This document shows positions 1-11,383 of a DNA stretch of 64,000 bases, piece by piece. Below the pieces are notes generated by a model. That model was not told the DNA's origin. It was given only the letters and a program-made list of their open reading frames with translations, and searched no databases. Each line of letters starts with the position of its first letter. Position 1 is the stretch's first letter. The stretch covers positions 41,498,001 to 41,562,000 of the forward strand of contig CM069870.1 of the NCBI GenBank assembly GCA_036172665.1. Reading direction: 5' to 3'. Source of the DNA: Prosopocoilus inquinatus (lineage: Eukaryota; Arthropoda; Insecta; Coleoptera; Lucanidae). A program made the position numbers and the translations under genes.

Positions 1-1926
1 CAAACCTATTAAATGTATTTGATGATAAAAAAAATTGACAATTCAAGAAGTTAATAACAAAAGTTATTATATCGAGGAAAATGCGTTATTACTTAGATAC
101 AGTAGAAAGTTATTACTAATAAATAATAGCCGAGGACAACTTAGAGCCAATATTATAACTAACAATTTGTGTATTATTTTTAATATTTCAGATTTATTTA
201 TTAGTTTTCATAAAATTTTGTATTGTAAGTGTAAATTTCTCCTTGTAAATGTGTAAATAGTCATACCAAGAATTCTAATACATGCGGCATATGTAAACAA
301 AAAGTTCAGATGATAGATGTGTATTTAATTATTATTTGTCGGTTTTTAAAATAAAATTGAAATTACAGTCATAAATTAATTAAAAAAGCCTCAATTTGTT
401 AAATTTTCATAGCATACTATTCAGGAATAATAGTGAGAAATGTAAAAATTGATGTGTCAAAGAGAAAATCATAAATAGAAAGAGAGAGGTAAGAGATGGG
501 TACAGGGAACGTTAATACAGTTCGAAAGAACATTTAATTATGATTCTTATGGTATAAAAATATTCTGGGTGTTCTATTTAAATAACATGACTTTTCGACA
601 GTTGAAATCAGTTCGAATAGAAGTTACTTACCGTAAACGGTTTTGTGTAAAATTAGGTATGACCTGAAAGTTTATTAGCATAGCATACTACAGGGCAAAA
701 ATTGAAATTATGGCTTCCGTTACAAAAAGAAGGCAGCATCATAAACGAGGTGCTGCAACTTTGAACTTTTTTTTTATAAAATGAAAGTATCTCTAAGACG
801 GCTAATTTTTCTTGTATCACATGTTACACAAAATATTTTTAGAATTTCATGAAGATTTTAGAAGTGCAATAAAGAAAGAAAATTTTCAATTGCTTATCAA
901 AAGTGTACAAATCGAATGCACCTTCTTATGCCACGATCACTAGGTGGTTTAAAGAATTCACTCACGGTCGTAAAAGCATTGAAAATGATCCAAAGTGCGG
1001 AGAACTAAAAACTACAACCGATAATGAAGATGCTGCTCAGGTTGAATCTCTGATACTCGTAAATAGGTGTATAAAAGTATCAGATTGCGTGTTCGAACAA
1101 CTTAACCATCAGCCTTACAGCCCGGACCTGGCCCGTAGGAACTTTTACTTATTCGGATACCTCAAGAAATATATTCGGGGGCGCCTGTTTTCGGACGACG
1201 AAAGTCTTAAAGAGGAAACGGAAGCGTGGCCAAGAAGAAACATGATTTACCTACTTCTTCAAATTCCTTTTTGGCTTTTGAAACAAATTAAAATTACAGT
1301 CAGAAATTAATTTGAAAAACCTCAGTTTGTTAAATTTTCATAGCACGCTATTCAGGAGTGCAAAAATTGATGTGTCAAAGAGAAAATCGTGAATAGAAAG
1401 AGAAAGGTAAGAGATAGGTATAGGGAATGTTAATACAATTCGTACGAACATTTAATTCTAATTCTTATGCTATAAAAATATTCTGGGTAATCTATTTAAA
1501 AAAACATGACTTTTCGTAGTTGAAATCAGTTCGAATAGAAGGTTAGGTATGACCTAAAAGCTTAAGTATAGCCTACTACAGGCAAAAATTTAAATTATGG
1601 CTTTTGTTGTACAAAGATGGCAGCATCATAAACAAGGTACTGCAACTTTGAACTTTTTTTATAAAATGGAAATATCTCTAAAACGGCTAATTTTTCTTGT
1701 ATCACATTTTTAGAATTTCAGGAAGATTTCAAAAATGCAAATAAAAGTATTCCATTTAAAATAAGAAAATTGACAGCAACTTCCGGTATAAGTAGAAGTG
1801 CCCGAAAGTTGGAAATATTATATTTTAATAGATCCTTATCGCTTACTTACAAGCGCAAAATATGAAATAGAAATTCGAAGAGGAAGTCTGTAAACTTTTA
1901 ATGAATATGTTGCCTGAATCTCCCTG
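1..1926. mobile_element. Foldback/long-TIR element family A, copy 1 (left part outside window)
   Basis: Bases 1 to about 560 nearly match 9173-9740, and 1690-1926 match 9960-10198, so this is a second copy of the element at 8436-10198. Its left arm lies beyond the window edge. The right end reads TCCCTG followed by TA, as in copy 2. A block of about 500 bp is present twice in direct orientation (about 350-870 and 1285-1740), and a mariner relic sits between the two. No transposase belonging to this family is visible, so it is probably non-autonomous. TA target sites are usual for Tc1/mariner-type elements, but the superfamily is inferred. Confidence 0.7.
880..1260 (+). pseudogene. mariner transposase relic with internal deletion
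   Basis: The open frame at 903-1310 starts in a mariner helix-turn-helix region (ATITRWFKEFTHGRKSIEN). It then jumps at about residue 65 to the C-terminal catalytic block (PYSPDLARRNFYLFGYLKKY). The middle of the protein, including the first two catalytic aspartates, is missing. In the family the last block reads SPDLAPSD with the third aspartate at its end; here that position is N, so the motif is dead. The frame runs on past about 1260 into surrounding repeat sequence, so its C-terminal tail is not transposase. This is a deletion relic nested in foldback family A. Confidence 0.75.
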
Positions 1927-2559
1927 TATATTTCAACGTCAAAACTCCAATATGGAATCACTTATGAACAATGGTGGGAATTCTATTTATAACTCAATAT
2001 CGATAAATTTGAAACTAACCAGCTAACGCCCTTCAAATTATACTTCTCCTGAAGTTATACTTCAAGTTATAATTTTCCAAGAAGTAAAACTATGGTTTAG
2101 CTAACTTTTATAGGTCAGCTTTATCATTAATCCTTTCCGGAAATCTGGGAGACAAGTTAATCTTTAAAAAAAATTAAGAGGAATTTTTCTGCTTAAGTCG
2201 TCCAAGCTTAGGTATGATTCAACCTGTAACCCCAAATTGTGTTGGAATACATTAATAATTTGCCGTAACATTTAAATTTAAAAATCTTGTCACAGAAGTT
2301 AATAATTTTGTTAGTTTCAGTCACTGGAGGAAAATTCAGAAAATCTCCTAAGACTATCTGGTATCACAGAGAATGAAGAAAAACTCCAAATATTCATTTC
2401 AGATCCAATTAAAGCAACTACACCAAATAAAAAAAAAAACAACCATAAATTCCCTCCTTTTTTAATGAAAAGTCGAGATTATGTGTGGCGGCAAGCACTA
2501 TATGACACGCACTGAAGATATTAAAATGACAGATCAAGATTTTTGCCAGTAAACAAACA
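1927..2559. other. AT-rich spacer
   Basis: No coding frame, RNA gene or clear repeat was recognised between the foldback element and the recombinase relic. Confidence 0.4.
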
Positions 2560-2832
2560 TTAAGCAGACAGATTAAAGAGTTTCTTAAGATGGCGGGGTT
2601 GACACTTCACTGTTCAAACCTCACTCAATCAGCAGCCTTGAGACAGGGTTTATCTGTAGAAACCATATGTAGAACTGGTGGATGGTCCGAAAACTATTCA
2701 GTGTTTGCTAATTTTTATAATCAACCACAGGTAGCAAAATTTGAACAGCGTGTTATTGAGCACCAATATGTCAAAAAGTTCAGGTTAACATATACAGAGT
2801 GTCCACATATCACATATCCAAGGAGTACTTAA
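2560..2832 (+). pseudogene. Tyrosine-recombinase C-terminal relic
   Basis: The 80-residue frame at 2590-2832 contains LSVETICRTGGWSENYSVFA followed by NFYNQP. This matches the layout of the tyrosine-recombinase C-terminus in DIRS-, Ngaro- or Crypton-like elements: a histidine/arginine box, then 'I-RTAGW', then a catalytic tyrosine in 'FY'. The upstream box reads HCSNLTQSAA, whereas the family has H-S-T-R, so the arginine is lost. Only the last 60 or so residues are recognisable and no repeats typical of DIRS elements were found. It could belong to any of the three groups. Confidence 0.5.
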
Positions 2833-3929
2833 AGAGCTGATGAAAATGATATAACAACATACTGACTTATTTGAAGTATCTACTTTTCGACTCATATCGT
2901 ATTTTATTCGAGACACGATCCAAATTCAAACTTTCGCCTGACGGTTATTTTAAAAATAGCATGCTGATATTTGGAAAAAGTGTTTATAAACATCTGTATA
3001 TGGGTGACTCCACCATCACGGATTGAACATTTGTACTCCATTTTTCAGTACATTAACTCATTTTCTTCTAAACAACTGGCTGGTATCATGTTGGTTTGTA
3101 TAGTTAAGCGTAATTAATGAACCTGAATCTGTTAATCTGTAAACAATTTTAATGCAAATAAAATTTTATTAGTACAACAAAAAATTGAGCTACAATTTTA
3201 AGTAGGAAAGCTTGTACAATAATCATCAATTTAAAAACAAAAAGAATAATAAATAATCTGTGTCACGGGCGGGACAACGTTTGTCACAGGTCGGACTTTA
3301 ACACATTTATAATCAAAATCAAAACATATGCAGAGACAGTTTAACATAAACTTTCGTTAATAATATTTTAAATACTTCAAAAAAATATAATAAACTATTT
3401 TGTTGTATAAATAGGACAGCTTAATTACTGTTACTTTACTCTATTTATTATATTATATTACTCTATTTATACTGCACTGGTTCAAAAATATTAATATATT
3501 TCAATCAAAAAATCAAATATCACATGCAACTGTCAACATTGAACGGCGCCAATAGTGTTGCCAACTTCAAACCAAATTTCCAATATTACAAAAGTTGCAC
3601 CATCAAAGTATGAAATGTACCAAAAAAACATAATATTTTACTCTAATTAAAGTCAATCCCTTATTTTATAGTTCCCATAGCAATAAGCAATAAGCAAGTT
3701 AATGCTTACTTTCTCATGGAATACCCCATATTCAAAACATTTGTTAATTTTAAATGTTGAGTGGCCATTAACAAAGATTAAGTTTTTTTCAAGAACTGTT
3801 AAATCACTCGGCTATTTTTATGAAACAACCTTAAAACTTATTAAATCCGTAAACTTAATATATTTAGCTTTAATAACACTTAAGTTAATATTAATTAATT
3901 AATCAACTTTCATAAAAGAATTCACTATA
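2833..3929. other. AT-rich spacer
   Basis: No supported gene. The short frame at 3702-3902 is low-complexity and AT-driven. Nothing else was recognised. Confidence 0.4.
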
Positions 3930-4882
3930 CAGTGCTAGTCTAAAATTCCTCCCCCCCTGTTAATTTTGGAACCAAGTAAAATAGAGAGTTCGAATACAAA
4001 CTAAATCAAAGTAATAAAAGTACTAATATTTGAGATAAAATTACTTTAGAACATCCGCTAACTAGCGCTGCGCGCACTACAAAGTTTTAAGTAGCTTGGT
4101 GGTTTAGTGAGATACGATTTTAAACGAATTTTAATGCTACATTCAATGATCTTGTCAGTTTTTAACAACCTTAATTTATTTTTGTGTTAATGGCAAAACC
4201 TTGTTTTCTTGAATATTAGATAATTTTTATAAAATCCTTATTTAATAATAATAATAATATTGTTTTTATTTCTATCATGGTACATACACCAGTAAGCGAG
4301 AAAGAATACAAATATACAATTTCTATTGGGCTTATAAATATTAAAACAAATAAAAATCACTTCAAATTTAAATACTAAACTATCAAAATGTATCCAAATA
4401 AAGAATTAAAATTCCTTTAAAATGATATGTCATTTAAGAAACCATGCTATTTAAAATTTTGAAGTTCACAGTGCGTGCGGTGCCACACCTTCTGTCAATT
4501 TACTGTTTTCGGTGTGTTTCGATGTGTTTTTTATTTGCTTTAATATTTATAAGTCTACTAGAAGTAGTGATCTTATCAAAAAATATCGGATATTTAAGTG
4601 AACATTTTTTTGTCATTAACTCGAAAATAAATGGACTGTTAAAACTGATGGCGTTATTGAATATAGCATTAAAACACTTTTAAAATTATAGATCACTTAA
4701 GCCGCAATGCCATTTAGAACCTTAAAGGTCATAGTACACGCAACGCCACCTAATGGGCATTCTAAAACAATTTTATTTTAAGAATTAGTATTTTATATCT
4801 ACTTTGATTTGGTTTTTGTCTGTACTCTCTCTTATTTGGTTCCAAAATTAATAAAGAGGGAAGGATCTCTAGACCAGCACGT
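3930..4882. mobile_element. Foldback element with ~190-bp inverted arms
   Basis: The left arm (3930 to about 4110) is an imperfect reverse complement of 4690-4882. Shared landmarks are GTGCT(A/G)GTCTA at the outer ends and TTAATTTTGGAACCAA further in. The left end follows TA. Inside, 4429-4490 and 4707-4750 are related direct repeats rich in GCAACGCCAC-like motifs. No transposase is visible and the 79-residue frame at 4444-4683 resembles nothing I know. Probably a non-autonomous DNA transposon. Confidence 0.6.
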
Positions 4883-5636
4883 TGGCATAAGATTCAGGAA
4901 TGTGTAGCATATTTTTTATCATACTTTCCTGAATTGAATTTAAATGTCATACACTGAATTTATGTCAGAAAAGCGCTATCCACCGTGCAAAATTCATCTC
5001 CAGTAAAATACAGAATAACTCTGAAGTACTGAAAATAAGTTAATATGTTGTTATATCATTTTTATCAGCTCCTCAAATATTATTAAAATGTATGATAATA
5101 TGTATAGCTTTCCGTTGAAAATTTTTAAATTTAGCCTGTAACTTAATAAAAAAGCACACTTTAGAATAAAAATAATTTTGAGTGTAAATAATAATATGTT
5201 TACTGATCCACTACACATAAACAAGAATAATTAAACAAACTAAGTCAAAAATTTTGGCGCAGATTCAGGTTGGAGACGAACCAACCTGATCTAACATCTG
5301 AGACAACTTAGCATAAAATATAAAAATGTTTGGTATAAAGAATCACTTACAATTCCTAAATAAAATGTAAATAAAAATTAAATTGCAAATAACTGACGAT
5401 TAAAAAACAAAAATGATAATTTTTTCAGTTCCTGTGGTAAACAGTTCCGTAACACAGCACATTTGTAAAAAAAGCATCACCACAAAGATATAGTGAAATG
5501 TCGTGTAATAGTGATTTTTATGCCGAATATTAGCGAAACGTTATTTTGTGGTAAAGATAGGCAGGAGTTTTGTTATATTATAGAAAGTGCAAATGCTATT
5601 TAAAAATCGCTTATTAGTCATATCTAACCAATTAGC
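4883..5636. other. AT-rich spacer
   Basis: Nothing recognised on either strand. Confidence 0.35.
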
Positions 5637-6333
5637 ATATTTTTTTTAATGAAACACCCAGTATATTTTTACATATTTCGAAAGTACGCATAACGAGTAG
5701 GTATATAATACCAAAAATTTCGAAAGTTCTACATAAGTTATGAGTTTTTGTAGGTAGTCAATATATCTCATCTACAGAAATTTCACGATAGATTCTATCT
5801 ATTAGTTATTATGTGTACAGGATGTTGAGTTTTGCAAAATATAATTTTCCTTAAAATTTTCAAATGGTACACCCTAAACACTGTTTTAATGAGCTTTCAT
5901 AAAACGCCAAACGTATTTGTCTAAACTGAGGAAATCGCGAGACAACAATGACATATTTTTTTTCTTTCAATATTAACGTTGTTTAGCTTTTCCGTCCGGT
6001 TTTTCTGTTTCAGATAAATGATAAATGAATAAACATGTTTTATTTTGTGTTCAAAGTAATTGAGTATGTTCGTATTAAACTAATTCCTATTTTCCCTTAC
6101 TTTGAAAATATTTAAATAACTTTATTAAAATAATTGTTTAGATTATTGACACACTACTTTTACAAAATTTTATTTCTTTTTGTGTTAACAAAATGGATTA
6201 TAATAATGAAACTTTATTTGACGTGACACACCTAATAGGAGAAAGCAACAAAACTGTTTTCTGGCGCCAAGATTACAAAAAGTAAGAAGTATTTACAAGC
6301 TGAAAAACAATTTGAATATTTAATATAAATTTT

Positions 6334-6585
6334 CTAGATCCCATGGTTCCTTATCATTCTTAATTTGTACATTATTTTCTTATTTTCAGGTCGTTTGAAT
6401 TTCTTTTCTATCTTGTATACTTTAGACGGTAGAAAAGACCGCTGCACTCGGTGGACAGCCTGTATAAGAAATTCACATAAAAACAGTTTCAATTTAGGAC
6501 TGAGAAGAAATCTAGAATTAATATGCTTTTTAAAACGTAATTTATAATCCAGAGGCAGGCCATGGATCTTGACACAATCCGCCAA
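6334..6585 (-). pseudogene. Unrecognised frame carrying a repeated exon-like segment
   Basis: The 83-residue minus-strand frame includes AVHRVQRSFLPSKVYKIEKK. The underlying ~75 bp (about 6406-6481) is present again, in the opposite orientation, at 51816-51892. There the same reading frame is open (AVHRVPRSSLPSKVYKVEKK). Basic residues dominate the shared piece. I do not recognise a family. The segment is preceded by AG on the coding strand in both places. The substitutions I see all change amino acids, so there is no sign of purifying selection. It may be a captured exon or part of an unknown element. Confidence 0.3.
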
Positions 6586-6599
6586 ACCTGTCGTTTCAC

Positions 6600-6960
6600 G
6601 TCCAATTTTGATTGCAGTACCTTGGTTAATAGTAGGGATACCCGTACCCGATAATTTTGCTACCTGGGCACCCGTAACTGATACCCGGGTAGTTATTCGT
6701 TACGCAATAAGTACCCGTTACCCGATAACTACATATTTGGACGTCCGATAGATATCGAATAAAAATTTGAAAAACTAATACAGAATTATCTGAAGTAACA
6801 GATCCCTACTTAAGCAAAATGTAATGAAAGTCACGTCAGACGAAATTTAAAGAAGAGTACTCTGTTATTGGGCACTTTCCGAATTTCGGACATCGGGTAG
6901 TTATCGGTTCACAGGTATTCAAAAAGGAGAACCGGTTCCATTCGGATCGAACCAAATATT
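6600..6960. repeat. CCCG-rich degenerate repeat patch
   Basis: Variants of TACCCGTTACCCGATAACT recur several times between 6640 and 6735, with a reverse-strand version (GGGTAGTTATCGGTT) near 6895. The patch is clearly more GC-rich than its surroundings. It starts near TAGTAGGGAT, with a possible opposite end at ATCCCTACTTA near 6805, so a small hAT-like element is possible. Identity is not established. Confidence 0.3.
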
Positions 6961-7097
6961 AGTACAGAAGACTGAAGAATTTATATTAAGATTATGATTT
7001 TAGATAATAATTGGATATGCTCGTAAGTCGTAAGGCCAACGCAATGCCAGGCTGCATCACACTAAAAAATGTGTAGGTGTTTTTATATATTTTTTTG

Positions 7098-7222
7098 TTG
7101 CAAATCGTTTTTGATTGCAGTGAAAACCTCGAGCGGCCTCTGTACAGCTGTCTCAGCCCTGCTTGGGGCTTCTTCAGCAGAGACGTAGCTCGACATTCCC
7201 ACCGCAAACCAAAACCGAATTT
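7098..7222 (-). mobile_element. Retrozyme fragment with decayed hammerhead
   Basis: A partial copy of the 312-bp ribozyme repeat in minus orientation, inserted in foldback family B. It spans roughly from the GCAATCAAAAACGATTTGCA segment to the CTGCAGTGGGAATGTCG segment (slightly diverged here). See the hammerhead entry for the state of the ribozyme. Confidence 0.75.
7128..7194 (-). ncRNA. Hammerhead ribozyme, mutated core
   Basis: On the minus strand CTGAAGA, stem II (AGCCC/GGGCT), palindromic stem III (ACAGCTGT) and the outer stem I (TCGAG/CTCGA) are preserved. The invariant GAAA is GAGA here. That core change is expected to abolish or strongly reduce cleavage. The cleavage site would be GTA rather than GTC. 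Confidence 0.65.
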
Positions 7223-7680
7223 TATATTTTATTCTTTTTAATTATTTTAATAACCTAAAAAAAATATGTCATTGTTGTCTGGCGATTTCCTCAATTTAGG
7301 CAAATACATTTGGCGTTTTATAAAAGCTCATTAAAACAGTGTTTAGGGTGTTCCATTTGAAAATTTTAAGGAAAATTATATTTTGCAAAACTCAACATCC
7401 TGTACACATAATAACTAATAGATAGAATCTATCGTGAAATTTCTGTAGATGAGATATATTGATTATCTACAAAAACTCGCGACGAAATGTAAATAAATAA
7501 TCAAACTACAAGAGCTGAAAGTAGAGGAATTATTTACACATAATCATTGATATCTTACAAACTCTTAAACAGAACTTTCGAAATTTTTGGTTATTGTCTA
7601 CTCGTTGTGCGTACTTTCGAAATATGTAAAAATATACTGGGTGCTCCATTTAAAAAAATATAACTTTGATACCCTATATA

Positions 7681-8431
7681 CAGTGACCGGCATAAAGTTG
7701 GCTACAGATGGGAAAATTCTTTATTATTGGTTTCTCAGAAAAAATTATTCTTTATAAAAGCTCCTGCATCTTTCCAAACTTAAGATGTGTGTCAAAGTTT
7801 GAATACCTCCTGTCATACACCAAGGAATTCAAAATATTTGAAATCGATATAAGAGTAAAGTACCTTTATTTTCCACGCTAAGCGAAAATTTTATTTGGAA
7901 AAGTTACTCAGAATTATTATAAGATCTCAAACATGAAATCATGGCTGTCTACGATGAAAAAAAGAATTTTACGTATTTTTCATTTTTTTTTTTTCATACC
8001 AACGTATGTGTCGCAGAACTTTGAATGTGTAGAACTGGACGTTTCTTCAAGTATGACCTGAATATCCTCTAAGATTTGTCTTTCGCTTAATTGTTAACTA
8101 AAAATTATTATTAATAACATTGATACCGTGATTTATACCCTAAAAATTACAATTTTTTGTAGCCAAATTATATTTTCTTATCATAGGTAGCTATGACTTC
8201 ATATTTGAGATTTCGTGATAATTCTGAGTAACTTATCCAAATAAAATTTCCGCGTAGCGTGAAAAATAAAGGTACTTTACTCTTATATCTTTTTCAAATA
8301 TTTTGATTTCCTCGGTATATGAGAGGAGGTATTTAAACCTTGATGCAGGAGCTTTCATAAAGAATATTTTTTTCTGAGAAATCAATAATAAAGAATTTTC
8401 TCATATGTAGCCAACTTTCTGCCGGTCACTG
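7681..8431. mobile_element. Non-autonomous Tc1/mariner-type element with ~270-bp TIRs
   Basis: The left end CAGTGACCGGCA pairs with the right end TGCCGGTCACTG, and TA sits immediately outside both ends. The arms pair over about 270 bp on each side (7681-7958 and 8166-8431), leaving an AT-rich middle of about 200 bp. There is no coding frame. The TIR start resembles that of the element at 14105-16309 (CACTGACC(C/G)GCAAAAA), suggesting a related transposase source. Only four bases (TATA) separate it from the next element. Confidence 0.8.
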
Positions 8432-8435
8432 TATA

Positions 8436-10198
8436 CAGGGATATTCAGGCAACCCTTTCATTAAAAGTTTACAGACTTCTCCTTTGAATTTCTGTTTCAT
8501 ATTTTGCAGTTATAAGTTAACAATATGGATCTATCAAAATATAATATTTTCAAATTTCGGACACTTCCACTTATACCGGAAGTTGCTGTCAACTTTCTTA
8601 TTTTAAATGGAATACCTCAATTTTTAATGCTTTTTTGAAATCTTCATAAAATTCTAAAAATATTTTGTGCAACATGAAGAACAACAACAAGAAAAATTAA
8701 CTGTTTCTGAGATATTTTCATTCTTTAAAAATAACTAGTGCCATCTTTGTGCATCAAAAACCATGATGCCCATTTTTGGCCTGTAGTAGGCTACAGTAAC
8801 ATTCTTTCAGATCATGTCCAATTTTGCACTTGATTACTTACAGGCTGGTTGAAAAGTAATTTCTATTTGAACTGATTTCAAATGTCGAAAAGTCATGTTT
8901 TTTAAATGGAACGCCTAGTATATTTTTATACTACGTGACTCAGGATTAAATGTTCTTTCGTTCTGTATTAGTATTCGCCATACCTATCTCTTATAGTTCA
9001 CTCGTTATCGATGATTTCTTTTTAGCACGTAATATTTTTCCACTTTTCGGTATTATTTTTAAATAGTGGGCTGTGAAAACTAGAGAAATTATAATTTTTG
9101 AAATAATCTGTCTAGTAGGAATAAAAAAAACAATTTAATCGCTACGAAGAACCAAAAAATGAATAATCAAACACAGACATATTAAATGTATTTGATGATA
9201 AAAAAAATCGACAATTCAAGAAGTTAATGAAAAAAGTTGTTATATCGAGGAAAATGCGTTATTACTTAGATACAGTAGAAAGTTATTACTAATAAATAAT
9301 AGCCGAGGACAACTTAGAGCCAATATTATAACTAACAATTTGTGTATTATTTTTAATATGTCAGATTTATTTATTAGTTTTCAAAAAATTTTGTATTGTA
9401 AGTGTAAATTTCTCCTTGTAAATGTGTAAATAGTCATACCAAGAATTCTAATACATGCGGCATATGTAAACAAAAATTTCAGATGATAGATGTGTATTTA
9501 ATTATTATTTGTCGGTTTTTAAAATTAAATTGAAATTACAGTCATAAATTAATTTAAAAAACCTCAGTTTGTTAAATTTTCATAGCACAGTATTCAGGAA
9601 TAATAGTGAAAAGTGTAAAAATTGATGTGTCAAAGAGAAAATCATAAATAGAAAGAGAAAGGTAAGAGATAGGTATAGGGAACGTTAATATAGTTCGAAA
9701 GAACATTTAATTATGATTCTATTTAAAAAATATGACTTTTCGACAGTTGAAATCAGTTCGAATAGAAGTTACTTTTCAACCAGCCCGTAAACGATTTTGT
9801 GTAAAATTAGGTATAACCTGAAAGCTTATAAGCACCTTCTACTACAGGCCAAAAATTGAAATTATGGCTTCCGTTACACAAAGATGGCAGCATTATAAAC
9901 AAGGTGCTGCAACTTTGAACTTATTTTATAAAACGGAAATATTTCTAAAACGGCTAATTTTTCTTGTATCACATTTTTAGAATTTCACGAAGATTTCAGA
10001 AATGCAATAAAAAATGGGGTATTCCATTTAAAATAAGAAAGTTGACAGGATCTTCCGGTACAATCGGAAGTGCCCGAAAGTTGGAAACACTATATTTTAA
10101 TAGATCATTATCGCTAACTTATAACCGCAAAATATGAAATAGAAATTCAAAGAGGAAGTCCGTAAACTTTTAATGAATGTGTTGCCTGAATGTCCCTG
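8436..10198. mobile_element. Foldback/long-TIR element family A, copy 2 (complete)
   Basis: The left end CAGGGATATTCAGGCAAC and the right end GTTGCCTGAATGTCCCTG are inverted, flanked by TA on both sides. The arms are several hundred bases long: about 8436-9030 pairs with about 9540-10198, with shared CTTCCGGTA and AAGTTGACAG landmarks. The middle (9173-9540) matches the window start. There is no transposase frame. Copy 1 has a duplicated block and a mariner insert that this copy lacks. Confidence 0.8.
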
Positions 10199-10204
10199 TA
10201 TATA

Positions 10205-10440
10205 ACTTTGATAACCTACTTTCGGCATACATTCGACATACAAGAATCCCCCACAGATTTTCAACAGGATTAATATCTGGTGAGCATGCCGGCCATTGCA
10301 AAAGGTTAACATTGTGCTCAGGTAACCAGTTGTTAGTATTTCGACTAACATGAATCGGAGCGTTATCTTGGATGAAAGTTAACTGTTGATCAGCAATACG
10401 TTTGAGATATGGCACAAGTAGCAGAGACGAATAAATTGGA
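10205..10440 (-). pseudogene. Tc1-like transposase C-terminal fragment
   Basis: The minus frame 10170-10568 holds a clear Tc1 catalytic core: TFIQDNAPIHVSRNTNNWL carries the second D, and ACSPDINPVENLWGILVCRM carries the final E in the PxENLW signature of DD34E elements. The N-terminal two thirds and the first D are absent. The first ~45 residues of that open frame come from the neighbouring ribozyme repeat rather than from transposase, so the fusion is accidental. The fragment abuts the foldback element at 10198. Confidence 0.85.
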
Positions 10441-10711
10441 CAAGTCGTTTTTGGTTTGCAGTGGGAAAGTCGAACTACGTCTCTGCTGACGAAACCACAA
10501 GCAGGGCTGAAACAACTGTACAGAGGCTGCTCGAGGTTTTCACTGCAATCAAAAACGATTTGCAACAAATTTTTTTAAACTTTCATTATACTTTGACAGC
10601 AAGCATTGCCGCCTTGCATGGGGGACTTATTAGGTAGCAAATCCTCTTCAATTTGTCTATCCTACTGCAATGTCAGGTCAAAAAGCGATCGTATGTCGCT
10701 GTTTTATCTGT
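10430..10711 (+). mobile_element. Retrozyme copy, nearly one monomer
   Basis: This runs from GAATAAATTGGACAAGTCG through the ribozyme, AGCAAGCATTGCCGCCTTGC and AATTTGTCTATCCTACTGCA to TCGCTGTTTTATCTG, in the same order as the tandem array at 42.9-44.3 kb. It is diverged from the array consensus and is single-copy here. Confidence 0.8.
10469..10535 (+). ncRNA. Hammerhead ribozyme, weakened stem II
   Basis: CTGACGA and GAAA are present and the outer stem I reads TCGAA/CTCGA with one mismatch. Stem II has lost pairs (AACCA opposite GGGCT) and stem III reads ACAACTGT, which is no longer a perfect palindrome. The cleavage site is GTA. Probably inactive or slow. Confidence 0.6.
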
Positions 10712-10782
10712 ATTTTTATACATTTGTGGACTTTCAAAGCAATTGTTTTTAAGTGTAAATTCCTGCCCTCCTATCAAATATA

Positions 10783-11383
10783 CTGGGTGCCTCACAACGT
10801 ATGGAGGAGATTGAAAGGGCAGCTGTAGAACATCAAAATAAAGCGTTTTTCTTAATTCGCTTTTGACAAAAACCCAATAAAAAGAAAGTTGCAGCAGTTT
10901 AACTTTCCTAATTTCTTCTTTAATTCACACGTAGGGCTTCTTAATTAATAAAAATTATTTCACAAAATGCAACTTTATTGTTAAATAAACTCTAAATTTA
11001 TCAAAACCATCATTGATAAAATGCGTATGTTAATCTGTTTCCTAGTTTTGTTTTTAATTAGTTAGGCGGTGCACAATGGGATGAAAACTCGTTTTTGGAC
11101 ATTAAAAGAAAAAATGAAATAGCCGTTACTTTAACGTGACTACATTTTTTAAAATAGTTGTTTATTGTAAAGCAGTGTTCAATTAACTCATAAATGCCTC
11201 AAATTTGATTTTAAAACGTAAAATATTACTACGGGGAGTGACTTTTCCTTGTTAATTAATTTCACTTTACACTTTGTAACTTTTTAGTTACTGTTTTTTT
11301 ACCAAAAATTTATTAAGTAAAAATCTTTAATTTGAACTCACCCAGTTACCTTTTTAATCTTCTCTGTAGGTTATGACACCCAG
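10783..11383. mobile_element. Small non-autonomous DNA element, CTGGGTG termini
   Basis: The left end CTGGGTGCCTCACAACGTAT and the right end (reverse complement CTGGGTGTCATAACCTAC) are inverted, and both are flanked by TA. Similarity continues imperfectly for about 40 bp. No coding capacity. Tc1/mariner-type by termini and TA target, which is inference. Confidence 0.55.

Larger units (their letters stand above)
5637..7676. mobile_element. Foldback element family B, long inverted arms with composite interior
   Basis: The arms 5637-5968 and 7256-7664 are reverse complements over more than 300 bp. They share ACTGGGTG / CACCCAGT near the outer edge, TTCGAAAGTACGCA-like sequence, and GACATATTTTTT at the inner edge. 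The right arm carries an extra segment near 7480-7560. The interior holds a decayed frame, a CCCG-rich repeat and a ribozyme-repeat fragment. A third, partial arm of the family is at 51936-52075, where an outer end beginning CAGGGTGTTCAGTAACTG is preserved. In this copy both outer tips are eroded. Confidence 0.65.

Noticed and set aside
4444..4683. 79-residue hydrophobic frame
   Set aside because: It lies between the arms of a foldback element, is AT-driven and has no homology I recognise.
10441..10568. N-terminal extension of the Tc1 frame
   Set aside because: These residues are encoded by the adjoining ribozyme repeat; the in-frame fusion is accidental.
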